Assembly (NCBI GenBank): GCA_025345505.1
Contig: JANVCC010000261.1
Coordinates: 2,962,005-3,026,004, forward strand
DNA length: 64,000 bases
Source of the DNA: Todiramphus chloris collaris
Lineage: Eukaryota; Chordata; Aves; Coraciiformes; Alcedinidae
Direction: 5' to 3'
Shown here: in pieces, positions 1-13,500 of the stretch
Layout: each line of letters opens with the position of its first letter
How positions within the stretch are numbered: the stretch's first letter is position 1
The notes under the pieces: model-generated
Told to the model about the DNA's origin: nothing
Database searches by the model: none
Seen by the model: only the letters and a program-made list of their open reading frames with translations
Translations under genes and position numbers: made by a program

Positions 1-3000
1 CCCTCTTCATTGTTTCTTCTCTGTTTTGTTTTGGTTTGTTTTTCCCCCAAGATTTTGGTTATGGTGGTAGAGCAAAATGCTACCACCTACCTGTTAACTT
101 GTATGAAAGGGATGGAAAATAGTTTATCTGTGGTGTAGTTGGGTGGAGACAATATTGCTGCTCTGCTCTATTTTAGTCAGTTTACAGTGAGCTTTATCAT
201 TACCCTTTGCCATTGCAGGAGTTGTTGTTTGGGGCTGGGTTGAAATCTTTCCCTCAGCACTGAACTGGTAGATGTAGACAAGCCTGCTCTTTTCTGCAGG
301 GCTTAGATGTGTGAAAGGTAAAGTTATGTTTAGATTAGTAGGTGACAATGTCTAGCAGAGATTCTTGTTCCTCTCTGTAGCATGCCATTAAAAAACCCTC
401 AACAAAACACTGAGGGCTTGTTATGTTCATATTGTCAGGAGACAATCGTAAACAAACTTACTGCTGTGAGACTTGGATGACTTTAGTCTTGTCCTTCCCT
501 GTAGCACCAGCTCTTTACATGCTACCTGATTGAGAGCTACCAAGCTACCATGCCTCCCACCTAGTCATACCAACCTGTATCTGTCTTGGAAATTTCCTTC
601 TACCAATATCTTATAAGCCAAATCCATACGTCAAGTGGACTCTTGAGAGGACTGGTTAAGGTAGCAATGTCTTGGAGGGTAAAGATGACATCCATGGTGG
701 CCTTCTCAGATGAATTACTAATTTATGGCTTCAGTAAGCTGCATTCTTGGCATGTAAAGGTGCTGCATGGTCAGGTTTTCAGTTGCTAGCATTTTCTAGG
801 ATCTTGCATTGTTTGTGGAGACACCATCACTTTTTACTGCACAATAGCAAGAGCTTCATCTCTCTGTTAATTCAAACATATAAATAAACGTGTCCAGGTT
901 CTTGGTAGTGGAATACTTTAAGCAGAATAAGAGCCTACTTTCAGTCTGAATAGGCAAGTTTTGTACTGAATGCATAGTTAATAACAGTAATTTCTACATT
1001 TACAGTAAGTAAGGCAAGTTTGTAAATACAATAACCCACTGCATTAATACAATACCACCATGAATAGAATGTGGAACAGAAAAGAGGGTTAATAAGGCAG
1101 ACATTATAATAAGTATAGTTTTATGTGGAAATCAAAAGATCTAAAATGTAAAAAATTACCATGCACGAGAATTGGCAGTAGAAACAACAGAGCTTTAATC
1201 TGAAGTACACTAATGCAGCTCAAGTATAATTAGGGTTGAATAAATATTCATCACCTGTACTTTGTTATACTGTACTCTGAAGAGGAAGGTACAGGAAAAA
1301 AAGTAAAGGGCTATATTAAAATTCCAGTTTTGGCTTTGTGAGCTAGTTCAAGTCATTCATTTATATGCAGCTTTATAGCTATGGGCTGACCAGTATTGCT
1401 GCTCAGAGAATGTGCAGTTCTGTCAAAGTCAAAGTGCTTCACTAAAGTGGCCAGTTTTGCATGAATTCTATTGGAAAGGGAGAGGTGTGGGGGAAATTCC
1501 ATTTCTGTCAGAACAAAAAAGGTTAAAACATTAACTTCAACCTGATTTTTCTTGTTGACATTTGGTATTGTGCCTTAATGCAAACTAACACAGTTGCAAC
1601 TGAATTTCTGAATAATCAGAAATTAGCATTTGAGTTGCTGGTTGAGTTAAACTTTAGTTACCTGTGAATTAGCCTTTAGTTAGCTAGGAGTTAGCTTTGG
1701 TTTGGAAAAGAGCTATGTGTACAATCTTAAACTTGTTTACATAGTTTTAGTGTCCTTTTTCTATTAACATAAACCAACATCTGACCTTATGAGAATCAAA
1801 TTGGACTCTTCCTCAAGGCCTGAGAAAAATAAATAAATTCTATTTTAATTTTTATTATTTTGCAAAATGCCCTTTTCTTGATTCTGGTTTCTTGCTGTGG
1901 TTCCAGTATCCTCTTTCTGCTGAGTAACAGCAAATACCTTGCACCATTTAAGTCTGCTTTCTGCTCAGGAGCAGAGCACATAGACAATAGAACTGAGGGT
2001 GTTAAAGAGAATCAGGTAGGAATCCTTTATAAAATTCACCCAGTACCATGCCCTGGAAAGCCTTCCTTATTCACAAGCCGGCTAATAATAATGATAGATG
2101 AAGAGCTGAACGCTGCTTATCTAGAGTGAAGTTGTTCACCACTTTCCAAGCCCCTACAGATAATGTTCATAATGAAAACACACTGCATCTTCCAAAAACT
2201 GGTGTTTGCTCCTAAGTAAGGACATTGGGAACTTGGCATTTTCAATAAACTGAGATTCCTGAAGGATGGCATTTATTCCCTGCTGCTTCATCACCTCAGT
2301 TCCTGCACTGGTTAAGCGAGTTTGAAGACTGCATAAAACACCATCTGAGGAGAATTTTCATGGCTTTACATTTGTGCTTCCAACCACTTTGATTTCATGT
2401 GTTTCAGGCTAATTATTTTTGCAAAGTGTCAAGTAACATCCACAATCACTAAAGTTATTTACACTTAATCATTGATTTCACTCACTGTTGAAAGCTCTGC
2501 TCACAGGCACCCTTGAGGAGCTGAAGTGAGATCCCTTGTAAGAATATTGTTTGTTTCAAGCATTCTAATCTTCTGAACCTCAGTTAATTATACCTGTGTT
2601 ACTACAGTCTCCCTAACTCAAAGGTAGTTACGGGTACTCAGTTATTCACTGGACTGTGAATAAAGCTCATAGCTTTTCCTAAGGTAAAAGTAATTAGCTC
2701 AGAAACAAGTAATTTCCAGGGAGGGAGGTGAAAACCTTGTGAAAATAATTGATGATAAGACTCCAAGTAGAAACCAGGTCATCTAGTTCGTGGTCCTTTA
2801 CCTAAAATATGAGATTATTCTTCCTTCTCTGCTTTGAAATGCCATCTCATTCATCAAGTTAAATATACAGTGGATTAATGATACCAGTGCATTCTAGCCA
2901 AATTATTTCCCTTTTGAGGTTCTGTCATTGTAAATGACAACATTATTTCAGTAAGCTTTCATAGTCTTTGCAACAATAACAAAAATTTTGGACAATATTA

Positions 3001-3055
3001 CAGATATTCATCAGATCCTTTTAATGTAAGTCTGATTTACAAATTGTTTGTTTCC
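1..3055. other. non-coding stretch, no gene recognised
   Basis: AT-rich sequence with stops in all frames. The only open frames are short and carry no recognisable domain. A small inverted repeat, CCCTCA/TGAGGG with a 9-base loop, lies at 396-416 and has no evident role. I see no exon with convincing splice signals and no recognisable transposon. Confidence 0.6.
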
Positions 3056-3300
3056 TTTCTTCTTAGATAGAAGAATGTATTATTAGTGAATAAATGTTTC
3101 CATTATTCAATTAGTTGTATAGATAGTCAAATAATGTCTAATTATGTGACCTATTCACATTTTTCCATCAACTGATACTAAACTACTCATGAGTAATTAT
3201 TTTAATTATTCAACCAGCTCTTTAAATGATCAAATAATACTGTTAAGTTAAATTCCGTTATTATCAGCAAATGAAGCAATGAGTATTATTGTTTTCCATT
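3056..3300. other. very AT-rich stretch with clustered TAAT/ATTA cores
   Basis: This interval is dense in homeodomain-type cores such as TAATTATT, ATTATTCAA and TTAATTATT, several of them recurring within 200 bases. It could be a homeobox-responsive element or a matrix-attachment-like AT-rich segment, but AT-rich intergenic DNA gives such cores by chance. Confidence 0.25.
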
Positions 3301-4328
3301 ATTTGCTTCAATGCATTTACCTATGCCATGAACCTGCTTCACGGTGTTTTCTCTAAAAGTAAATTTTTTTTGTGCCTTCACACCATGTTTCATCTTCACT
3401 TTAACACTAAGATAAGCTCAGATGGAGGAGCAGACCTAATGAGCTGGAGGAGAAGTGCTGCAGTCTTCCCTTCTCCACTGTTGGCTCAGGGGTTGACCAT
3501 TTCCTCTGAACTGTGATTCTGCCAGTGGTTTAACATATGTTCTTTCTTCTCCAATATGAAGAACTGTAGACAGTCATTTAAATAAACAGACTCCCAATAT
3601 TTGTTTTTTAGTGAAGTTAATGCTATTTGTTGGAATTCATTGCTCAGCCTAAAGGCAGATTCATTTGCAAGTTACGTTCTTTCCTTTTGTTTTTTTCTTT
3701 CCTTTTTTTTCTCAAGCCAGTGTCCTGGATTTTTCCACCTCTATTTTTATTGGGTATATTTTATTTTTTCAGTCTGCCATGGTGTTCAAAACCTACTGCT
3801 ATAAATATGAAAGAATATTAGTATAGGCACAAGAACGCTGCAGTGCACTTGACAGATGGAAAAGGTTTACGGTGAATCTATCATTGCCCTATGGTGGAGA
3901 ACAACACTGTTCATAGATTAATGTTCATTTTATTACAGCCATATCTTACCCTCAATCTGTGTGTAGAACTCTCTTTGAAGTCATTTTGATCTGTGTGCAT
4001 CAATCAAAGGTAGTATATGACACTTAGGGCCACATTTTCAAATGTCGGTACTTGGCATCTGGAAATCCTGTATCTTGCATGCCCAGAGTACTTATTTATA
4101 TGTGCAAATAGAAGCGGTTGCAGGATGTTTTAGCAAGTGGTGGGTTTGAAAAAAAATCACTGATTAACTATTTGAGTTAAGTTCAGACATAGGCATGCCC
4201 GATTTAAACCAGTTCCACAATCTCTCCATTCACAACAGCATTCATAGCTGGTTCTGCCTGGCTGTATCATTTTCCTAGGACAGTATAATCCTCAGAATAC
4301 TTCAGGGTAATATATATAGTACAGCAGT

Positions 4329-4349
4329 TATATATATATATATATATAT
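4329..4349. repeat. (TA)n microsatellite
   Basis: An uninterrupted run of about ten TA dinucleotides, followed shortly by a second TATATATA block near 4355-4362. Confidence 0.9.
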
Positions 4350-5462
4350 GTGGTTATATATAAACCCAGTTATCAATACCACAATCCTGAACAAAGTCTT
4401 TGAGCCCTCTAAAAGCTTATGTTTACAGTTACCTTAAGGGTTTTGTAACATTTGAGAATCTGTCAATTTGTAAGAAAGACAATGCAAGTAATTGCTCTTT
4501 ATCACCATTTCTGATAACTGAAACCTAAGATAATATTGGTAGAAAAGGAGTCCCTGAAGCAAGTCTGTGATAGCCTCCTACTTTATAGCATGCAGTCAAA
4601 TGGAGTAATGGTTTTGGCCACACTTGCTCATTGTGACCTCTATGCCTTTGGAAATCAGCAATAACATAGGATGGTGTTCTTCTAAATTGGCATTATTAGA
4701 AAAGTCCTCTAACTCTTGGTATTTGAGAGAAATAATTTACCGTCAATATAATTTCCTGTATCTCCCTTTGTGATGCTGTAATGAAGTTATTATAGTTTGG
4801 CCCTTCAGCCTATGACAGATTAAATTTTCCATGACTTGATGATGTGACAAAGTCATTGCTCAAAGGCAAATATACTTTGTAACTGATAAACTAATGCAAA
4901 TTAATTTATACTTCAAGTGAACTTTATAAAAAGGCATCTTAGTTTATTTTTTAACTCAAATTAAAAACCAGGCAATATCATAATTTAGTGGTCTCAAGAA
5001 AGCAACGAGTATAATCTGTGATGTGTAAAGAAGTATTACTGCAGGATTAAGGATGTTTCAGAACTTTAATCTTTTATTTCCTATACTCTTGGACTGTGAT
5101 GATGACCCATGTCCTTTTAAGAAACTTCAGCTGTATCATAGGCTGATTTAGGACAGAAGGAAGAACTGGATGCAAAAGTAATTTTCTCTTGTCGTGTTCA
5201 TACAAAGAATATGTGAATTATTACTCTCAACAACAAAAGCTTTACCCAGATCGTCAATTCACTTATTCCATTGCCTTTAGGCCAGAACTCTGGACAAGGG
5301 TTTGGTGCTGTCACATATCCTTTTCCATCTCATTTAAGTGATCTGGCCTCTGTTTTGGGAATGCATTTTTATTGTGCTGTTAAGCCCTGTGTCCCCCACA
5401 TGAATATTTCATATACCTACTAAGTGCTTTCACTGAATATATTAGCCCCTGTTTTTTTCATC

Positions 5463-5488
5463 TTTTTTTTTTTTTTCTTTTTTTTTTT
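5463..5488. repeat. poly(T) tract
   Basis: T14-C-T11-type tract interrupted by a single C. On the - strand it reads as an A tract, but no retrotransposon body is recognisable next to it. Confidence 0.85.
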
Positions 5489-8400
5489 AATCATGCCTGT
5501 TGCCACAAATAAAATGGTAATCGTGGCCTAAATATACATGAATAATCCTTTATGGGATGTGACTTTTCAGATGCCAATAATAGCTACTTTGTCAGGTTTT
5601 GGCTAGGCTATTGAAAATGTTTAAACAGAATCTGTCCGTCATATTACGTAAGCATTTTTCTATTTATATCTGCCTTTACCAGTCCACAACAAACATAATG
5701 AGCAACAAATGAAGCAGTGGCCAAAAGACACGTTTATGACTCATGCAGATGCCAAGGGACCATCCTAATATGGGCACTGCTTGGCATTTCTGCTAACAAC
5801 AGATCAGAGTGTAACTCTTACTTGACAGTATTTTTTAAGTTTACAGTTAAAGACCATAGACTTTATTCATCTTAATGTAAAGTAGCATCCAAGTTTCAAC
5901 TGACTTATTGCACTTAATGTGACAGATAACAAGGGGCAGGCAATTCTGACAGTTCAGACTAATACTTTACTTACAAAGTATGGTATAAACAGAAAGAGAA
6001 TTTGTCCCATACCATGGTAAAAGAAAAACACATAAATGTGCCTATTTGCCACTCTTCAGACTTCATGCTTCCCATTGGACCTAAACTAAATTAATATTAG
6101 ACTTCAGACACACCCATTTTCTAAGAAATAAGCTTGGTTGTGGTAATGGCAAAAATTCATAACATCATTTCACCCATTCTTGTGATAGGTAGAGCATTTC
6201 CCAACAGTGAATCTGCTGATGGTTTATGCAGATTGCATCTATGGAGCTGAAAATATGTGCACTTCCCACAAGAGATTTTGAGCTAAGGATAGAAATGGAG
6301 CAGAGAATGAGTTCCTGAAAAGGCAACAAGGATGCCTTATATGATGTTGGAAAGGAGGTGGTTCATGGTTTTCTGCCTATGTAGAAACCTTCTTCTCAGG
6401 TATGGGAATCAAATGCTTAAAAAGAATGTGCTAGGGGACTTTCCAGCTCTCCTTTTTCTCCCATTTACACATTGACAAAAGGTACAGGTGCTCCAAGAGG
6501 TGTCCTTGGACTATCTGGATGTGGAGCACCTGACAGATGAGCAGTTTTCCATAAGCTTTCTGTCCTGTTAAGTATGTCTTATGTCCTCAGAATAGTTATG
6601 TGTCCTTTTACTATCAGAAACAGTTCCAGCCTGCCTCTTCAGAAGGTACTGCAGGAACCACTTCACAATTATTTAAAATCATGGCAGCATTCTCTGTGAA
6701 ATGAAAGCTGTATGAGCAAGACTTAAAAGTAATATAGTGAGCTTACTAAAGTGTGTCTCTGAAATAACCTGTTTCTTGGCTACGCAGAAGAAAGCTAAGC
6801 TAACCTTGTGAGTACTCCTCCCTTGGTACAGAACAACTTCAGGCAAAGTTAGTTAGTTAGCATAAAGTCCATCCGTGCTGCTATAAACTGCTTGGTTGAT
6901 TCCCTGTACTCCCAAAGAGACCAGCTTCTTTCATTCCCCCTGCAGAATCCCTTCAGCAAGAAGTTTACCTGAAGCTGTATGGTAGAATGTGATCTTTTGC
7001 TAGACATGGAGTCAACTAAGCAGAGTTGTTTGTCAGAGAAGAGGAGCCCATACATTCACCACCGTGCACATTTGGAATTTATTGCCATCACTGTTTCAGA
7101 CTGGAGCTTTGCAGCTGGTTTATCCTCAAAGCTTGATGCAGGCTGAGTTCAATGGAAGCTTTTTTCATTAAAACCCACGTGCTTTGTCTCAAGCCTTAGG
7201 TGTTTATTTGTTGAATTTTCAGAAATGAACATGATAAAAACTGGCTTTGAGGAGAGGCTCCAAATCACCAAATTACATTTTTATCTATGTGTTTTATTTT
7301 GTATTTATTTTTCAGTCATCTGCATATTAACATTTGATTAGCAACCGCCTGTTTAAGAGAACGTATCAGGTTATCTGGCTGGAGATGACAAAGCACATTT
7401 TCCATAGAGGTTTCCAGACTAGAGGCTACACAGATGTGTCTGAGTTAAAAGGATCTCACTGTCTACTTTGAGAAGTGTAGATGGCTTCTGTATTTAGAGA
7501 AAACTCATCTGAAGCATCATAAAATAAAATGTACGGAAAATATAATATTCCATAATTAAGATTTCTAATGAATTGCCTTGTTAATCCATACAGTGTATGC
7601 ATGTTGCAAAATTTTCCTGGCTTAATTAGTGCACTTGCTGATTATGTTTATTTCCTGATGTACACACTGATTAAGCATTGTCCATACACTGAGGCTTGAA
7701 GCGGGATCAGTCTACAAAATAGTACCTAGTCATTTAACTGGAGACTCAGAATGCAAATAGATCAACTTATGTAAAATTAAATTAGTTCTAATAGAACCCA
7801 TTTTGACTGAGCAGCTGGTGACACATTCTAAACAGAATTCTCTTGTTATGTGAAATAAAGTGCTTCTGCTAACAGATGCTTATATACTTTTAAGCTACGG
7901 AAAAAAAATTGTCATCTTATGTTTAAGGTCTAAAGTTAATGAAAGAAAATAAATTCTGAGCTTGTTAGGTAACAATTTTGCACTGGGTCTCAGCATTGCT
8001 ATTTGAGTAGTGTGTGAGGTCAGCTAGCCCTTTGCAATGCTCCATGTGGGGACTTAAAAGTGAATAACTGCAAAATCACTACTCTCACAGCCAGCACGTT
8101 AAACCCATTCATTCTCTTTAACCAGCGGTGGCTATCAGCTGATTTTTGAGAACACTTAAGATGTTGGTACTGTCCCCTAAATCTTAAATATTTTGTTGTT
8201 TTACTAAAAAAGTGACTACTTCATCCTTGTTGTTCTTTGGGAACATAATTTCAGCCTGGTTATAACACTCAGACTAGTCATTCGGAGCCAGTGGTGTGCC
8301 AGTCGTGGTCACTATTTGGCAGTGAACCACATGTTTTTCTGAAGAATGCTGTCAGCCACCCTGAGATGTGTTAAAGTCCCAGTGACAGGCTTTTTCTTAG

Positions 8401-10491
8401 TGACAGAAGGTCTAGTGGATTGCATGACTGAGGTAGGGGTGTTTCAAACTCCTGGATGTACAGTTTATTTATGGAAAGTTTAAGCCTCTAAGACAAAGAG
8501 CAGAATGATTTCAACAGAACTAAGTAATTAAGTGAGTGAGTTAGACGTTTTCTGGCTTAAATGGATTTGACTCGTACCATGGATTTGTCTGAAGATGACT
8601 TTTTGTGAAGACAACGTTATACTGGAACATACAGGCTCTTTGGTTCTTGTTCTGTGTCATCCCTCCCTGCTTATCCCACCATAATTTCTGTCCTGAACTT
8701 CCTGAATACAGCAGTGTGCAAATTAGTGCATATGGATGTTTTAAAACATTATACAATTAATCATATCTTTGGTAAATTAATTAGGAAAGCAGTTAGTCAA
8801 ACGCTCCGTTTTTATTCCATTCCTGGTGTATTTGTGATTTTATTTTGGTTTTCTGTCAATGGCACCTACCAAGCAGAATTAAAAATATCAGTTGATCCCT
8901 TCACAGTCTGACAGTTTTTTCTGGCATTACTCAATTTTAATTTAATATCAGTGGACTCTACAAAGTTAAAGGCCTACAGAGCTTAAATCATAATATTTTA
9001 GTTAACTCTTGCAGAACCTGGGCAAGTATACACAGATGCCAATCATTAGTGATCTAAATCTCTAATTCGTAGTAACATTTGAAAAGAAAAACAAGTTTTA
9101 ATGCTTGCTCATGACCTGATACACTTTATTTTTCACCTTGAATGCCTAAAAGAGAAACAAAATATTCTTTCTGGGTATGCAAAAAGGCATTATTCCAGTT
9201 TTGTTTGCTAATAATATAATAGCACCCTTCTGAAGTGTGAAATACCCCACTCTTGTATTCTGAACAATATTTTTGAACAACAATATCACTGTTTTCTGTA
9301 ATGTTTGGAAAGAGTAAGTTTAGCATGAAAGATAGTGCTCTGAATAGATGGGAACAAAATATTTGTTATATCCTTAAGCAGTAATGTTAGGAGGCACTAT
9401 TGAATCAGGTGTCAAAATGCAGTGTGGATTATCTTTCAGATCTTTTATCTTAAGTCTCTTTAAAGTAATTTTTTTTCTTCAGATAACCTTCTTTAGTCCA
9501 TCATTTCAATTAATATGTGTGTGTGCGAGAATTAAATTTTTAAACTAATTTCCTCCATAGTCACTTATGATTTTAGTACTGCAGAAAGGAATTAAAATGC
9601 ATGAGTCTTTTAGCAATACTCATTGGTATATTATAGTCCTGTTCTAAAGAGTTTTCCATCTATGAGAAACAAAACCCTCTCATACAAGGGAAGTTTTTTG
9701 CCTAGTGTCCCCGAAAAGGTGAGAGAGAGCCTTGAAACTCAGTAGGTGTGCTTGTAAATACAGTGAGCTCTTAACTGAACTGTCTTAATGAAAGGCTTTT
9801 GAATTTGGAAGGGTGCTCTGATCTATCAGTGTAATGAGAACATGGAAAAGTATTAGGTTCACTAGTCACAGACATAACACAAATGCTAGTGTGATCAATA
9901 TTTGCAGATATTAGTAGCAATGGGATAATAGGTAAGAATAGAGTTGAATCTACCTCAGAGTTTTGGAGACTGGAGTGCATTCTATGTGCCTGGATTTATA
10001 TACACTTAAATCTTTGTTCTCGATGTCCATTTTATCAAATTTCATCTTTTTTGCACTCTCTTGAAGACATTGGAAAAATCAATCTGTCTTTAGATATTTA
10101 AAAACAAGCTGAACTTATACTTACAGCATCTCATTCTTTTACTTGCTGTTGGTTTAGGTTTTTAGCAGCCTTTAACAGTGGTGAAGCATCCAGCCAACTG
10201 AAAAACATTTAATGCTGATTAAACCTTTGTGCAATGGAAACCAAGGCTAATAATCTCATACCTGGGCACTGGTTGTTATGATCACAGTTTACATTCCTGA
10301 CTCTGTCTCCGTGGTCTCCCCCATTTTATGCCCAGAAAAAGGAAAAACAGCCAGCACTCATTCCAGACTGAAATTTAAACAGCCAAAAATCATTCTTGCG
10401 TTAAGCAAGAAGACAATACAAAGCAAGCAAATGCAATCCAAATATGTTTAAATTGCTGCTTGAGCCTGCATGGCCTTTTCATATGATTCAT

Positions 10492-10528
10492 AGGGGGAAA
10501 AAAAAAAAGGGGGAAGAAAAAGAAAAAA
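10492..10528 (+). repeat. 37-base homopurine tract
   Basis: Only A and G occur through this run (G5, A11, G5, then AAGAAAAAGA-type sequence). The other strand is pure pyrimidine. Such tracts can form triplex DNA. No gene adjoins it. Confidence 0.85.
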
Positions 10529-13500
10529 CAACCCACATTAGGGTCACAGCTCTGACAAAGAGCAAACTTCATATATGTTTTCCTCCATTTCCAAAATGTA
10601 TTGACTGCAAAATATTGGTGTGCTAGATCAGAATTAAAACCACATGAAGTGAAATAGCAAACTTCATGCTCAAAAGAACTAAGAAAGTTTCCGAGACACG
10701 ACCTTAATTTAAAGAAGTAGAATTACAAGCAATCATGCAGAGCAGTATTCTCCTCCTCTCCTTGGAAATGCACAGCTCTTTATTATGGAAAGGCAGTAGC
10801 CCCTCTATAGTTAGGGTTGCAATCAACTTCCATTATAAAGCCCTATTTTACCCCCCTGTAACTTTGGCTTGAAAAATTGGAATACAAATTGCCACTTTTT
10901 CTCCAAAAGAAAGGAAGAATAGATGAGGATTTTTTGTTTATTTGGTGAGGTGGGAGAATTAGTTTTGTTTTTTGTTGGAGCTTTTTTGTGTGTGTGTGTG
11001 AAATTGAGAAAAATACTGCTTAACAGTTAAAAAGTTTAAATCGCTGAGAAAAAACTATCCTGATCCAAAAATTTTTACTTTTTTGTTGCTACCGTATCCG
11101 CCCTTATCAGTTGAAAGAATTTGCAAATAATTTAGTGTAACAGTCCCATTGCTCTTTTTGTCTATTGGGAGGGATGGGCCTCATTTTTGTCTTGGTGATG
11201 ACAGCAATAATATTTTGCTGACAAATCCTAGAAGCATAGGATTGGACAAAGTGGTCAAAATTTTTAAAAGCAGTTCACATCTAGTAGTGTGGTGTATACT
11301 TCCAAGACAAGTAAAAAGCACATGTTGATCTACCTGGAGGTTTTGAGCAAGTGTTTAGTTTCTGGAGCTTTCTACATATTCTTTGTTGAGATTTCCAGCA
11401 CAGAGGGAATGACCGAGTGTTAAAATAAGACTCCTTTTTGGAAAGGCCAGGTGAAAACATATACTTAGTTACTGAGGGCTACTGACTGCAGTCTGGAGAT
11501 TGCCTAATGCCACTGTGGTGAACACTAGCCACTCCCAGCATTCAGCCTTATTTATCATGCTTGGCTCATTTCCTAGGATTAGGTCCAGAATAGCCGCTGG
11601 CTATGTAGGCTGTTCAACAAACTGTGTAAGAAAAGAAAGCAAGCATAGTCCATGGAAACATACTTCCCTCTTTTCTCAGATACTTGTTATCCCATTCTGG
11701 ATCTAAGCATTTGAAATTCTTTATGATTACAGACCTGGCATTCTTGCAGATCTCACTGATTCACTGAGGAAAAAAAAATAAAATAAAATAAAAAAATTGA
11801 TGGCTTTCCCTTACTTTTGCATAAACTGTTTAGAAAAGGCTTATAGTACTATTTCCATTTTATCCAAATGATCTCTTCAGTGTTAGAAGGAACAAGGTTA
11901 TTCTTCCATGAAGGCTTAATTGCATTATGTATTAAAAGTCACATAGGTGTATTTATGCATTTATATAATATACATATTTGTGTATAGATACTTGAAACCA
12001 GAGATTATTTTCCATGTTTGTTTGTAGGGATTTGGACAAGCCGAAAGTTTTTGTACACTATGGTAAAATATTAACTATTGTAATTTTTTAGTGTATTAGC
12101 GCAGTGTTTTAAAATGCTGACAAAATGCATCGGAATGTAAATTTAGATCCAACTGTGATCATATGAACCCAACATTGCATACAGAGGTGAATCTGACTTC
12201 GGATTCTTTTCATGCAATTCTTAAGATGTCCATGTGAGAACACTGTGTGTTTTATGCTACAATTTGACTCTTTCAAGAGACTCTAGTAAAGTTATTCCAA
12301 GTTTAGCAAGACTATTGCAATATTATTTAAAAAAATAAACCAAATCAAAAGAACAAACAAACTATAAGTTTAGAGTTTCTAACGAGCAGTGAAATCTGAC
12401 AAGCTTTAAAAAATGTAATACAAAAAACTGTGCTGGGAAGATGGTTCTCCTGAACAATTCATGCTGTTTTCAGCAGGATATATCTACAAAATAAATCCGA
12501 AAAATTTAAGAGCAGAAGGAAAAGTATTAGTCCTGTGCCAAAATACTTGAGAGTGAAAGAAGGAAAAAGATGCCAATATTTTCTCTCTTTTTATCCACAC
12601 AAGATATTTTAAAAAATTCTTTTTTTTAAATGGCTGTTTTCATTATGGTAATTAATTTAAATTTTGCTTTGCCATTCAGAATTCTTAAACCCCAGGAACT
12701 CTCAGATCAGTTTCTACAATGTTGTTGGGCTTTACTTTGGGTAATAAGTATGTGCTGTGCATAAGGAGGATAGAATAGAAAAAGATGTGCAGGGTTTCCC
12801 TGAAGGAAGCAGCTGTCAGGGATCAGGTAGGATGTTGCTGGCAGTAGCTGTTGGGAGTTTCATGCTATATTGCTGAGAGAGCAGCAGAAGAGGTTGCTGA
12901 GGCACTTTCCCAAGATATGGCTATCAGAATAAAAAAGCTGAGGAACCACAAATGGAAGTTTAGGGAGATCTGAGGACAAATGCTTAGGCTGAAAGGCAGG
13001 TTTTTCAGCAGGGAAGTGTTTGCGTGTTGACTTCTCTAATCGTGAAAATGGTGGTATGTGAGCAACAGAAACAAAGGCAGGAATTTCCCTGCAGACAAGT
13101 CCAAATCAGAGAAGGGATGTTTTCCAAAGAGAACCTGGAATGCTCCTACTGGGAGGGCCATAGATGAGCTGGAATGCTTCACTTGGAGAGCTTCCTTGAA
13201 AAGCCTGTAAGGAGAGACATAAAGGAACTGTGGGAAAGACACAGTTGTCACAGTCAGGATATTTATACAACTGTGTTGAGTTTTGTACATCTCAGGGATA
13301 CATGGACAGTGAGATACGTGAGTTTTGTGTTAAGATTTCCAGGGCTTATTTGCTCTGTTGGAAAAAGTGATTTTCCTGAACAAGATTTAGTCTGGTGCTA
13401 CAAGCAGTCCTGATCACATTTTCAGAGGCTAGTGTGGGAGGTGTTGGAGGTGTCACCCCCAAATTCTAACGATATTAGTGATGCTGTGTGAAAGGTAGAA

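Larger units (their letters stand above)
3301..10491. other. non-coding stretch, no gene recognised
   Basis: Long non-coding sequence with no recognisable exon, RNA gene or transposon. It contains a (TA)n run and a T tract, listed separately, and otherwise unstructured AT-rich DNA. Confidence 0.55.

Noticed and set aside
396-416. CCCTCA/TGAGGG hairpin resembling a bacterial terminator
   Set aside because: Vertebrate context, only six pairs, no T-tract in the right place and no gene ahead of it.
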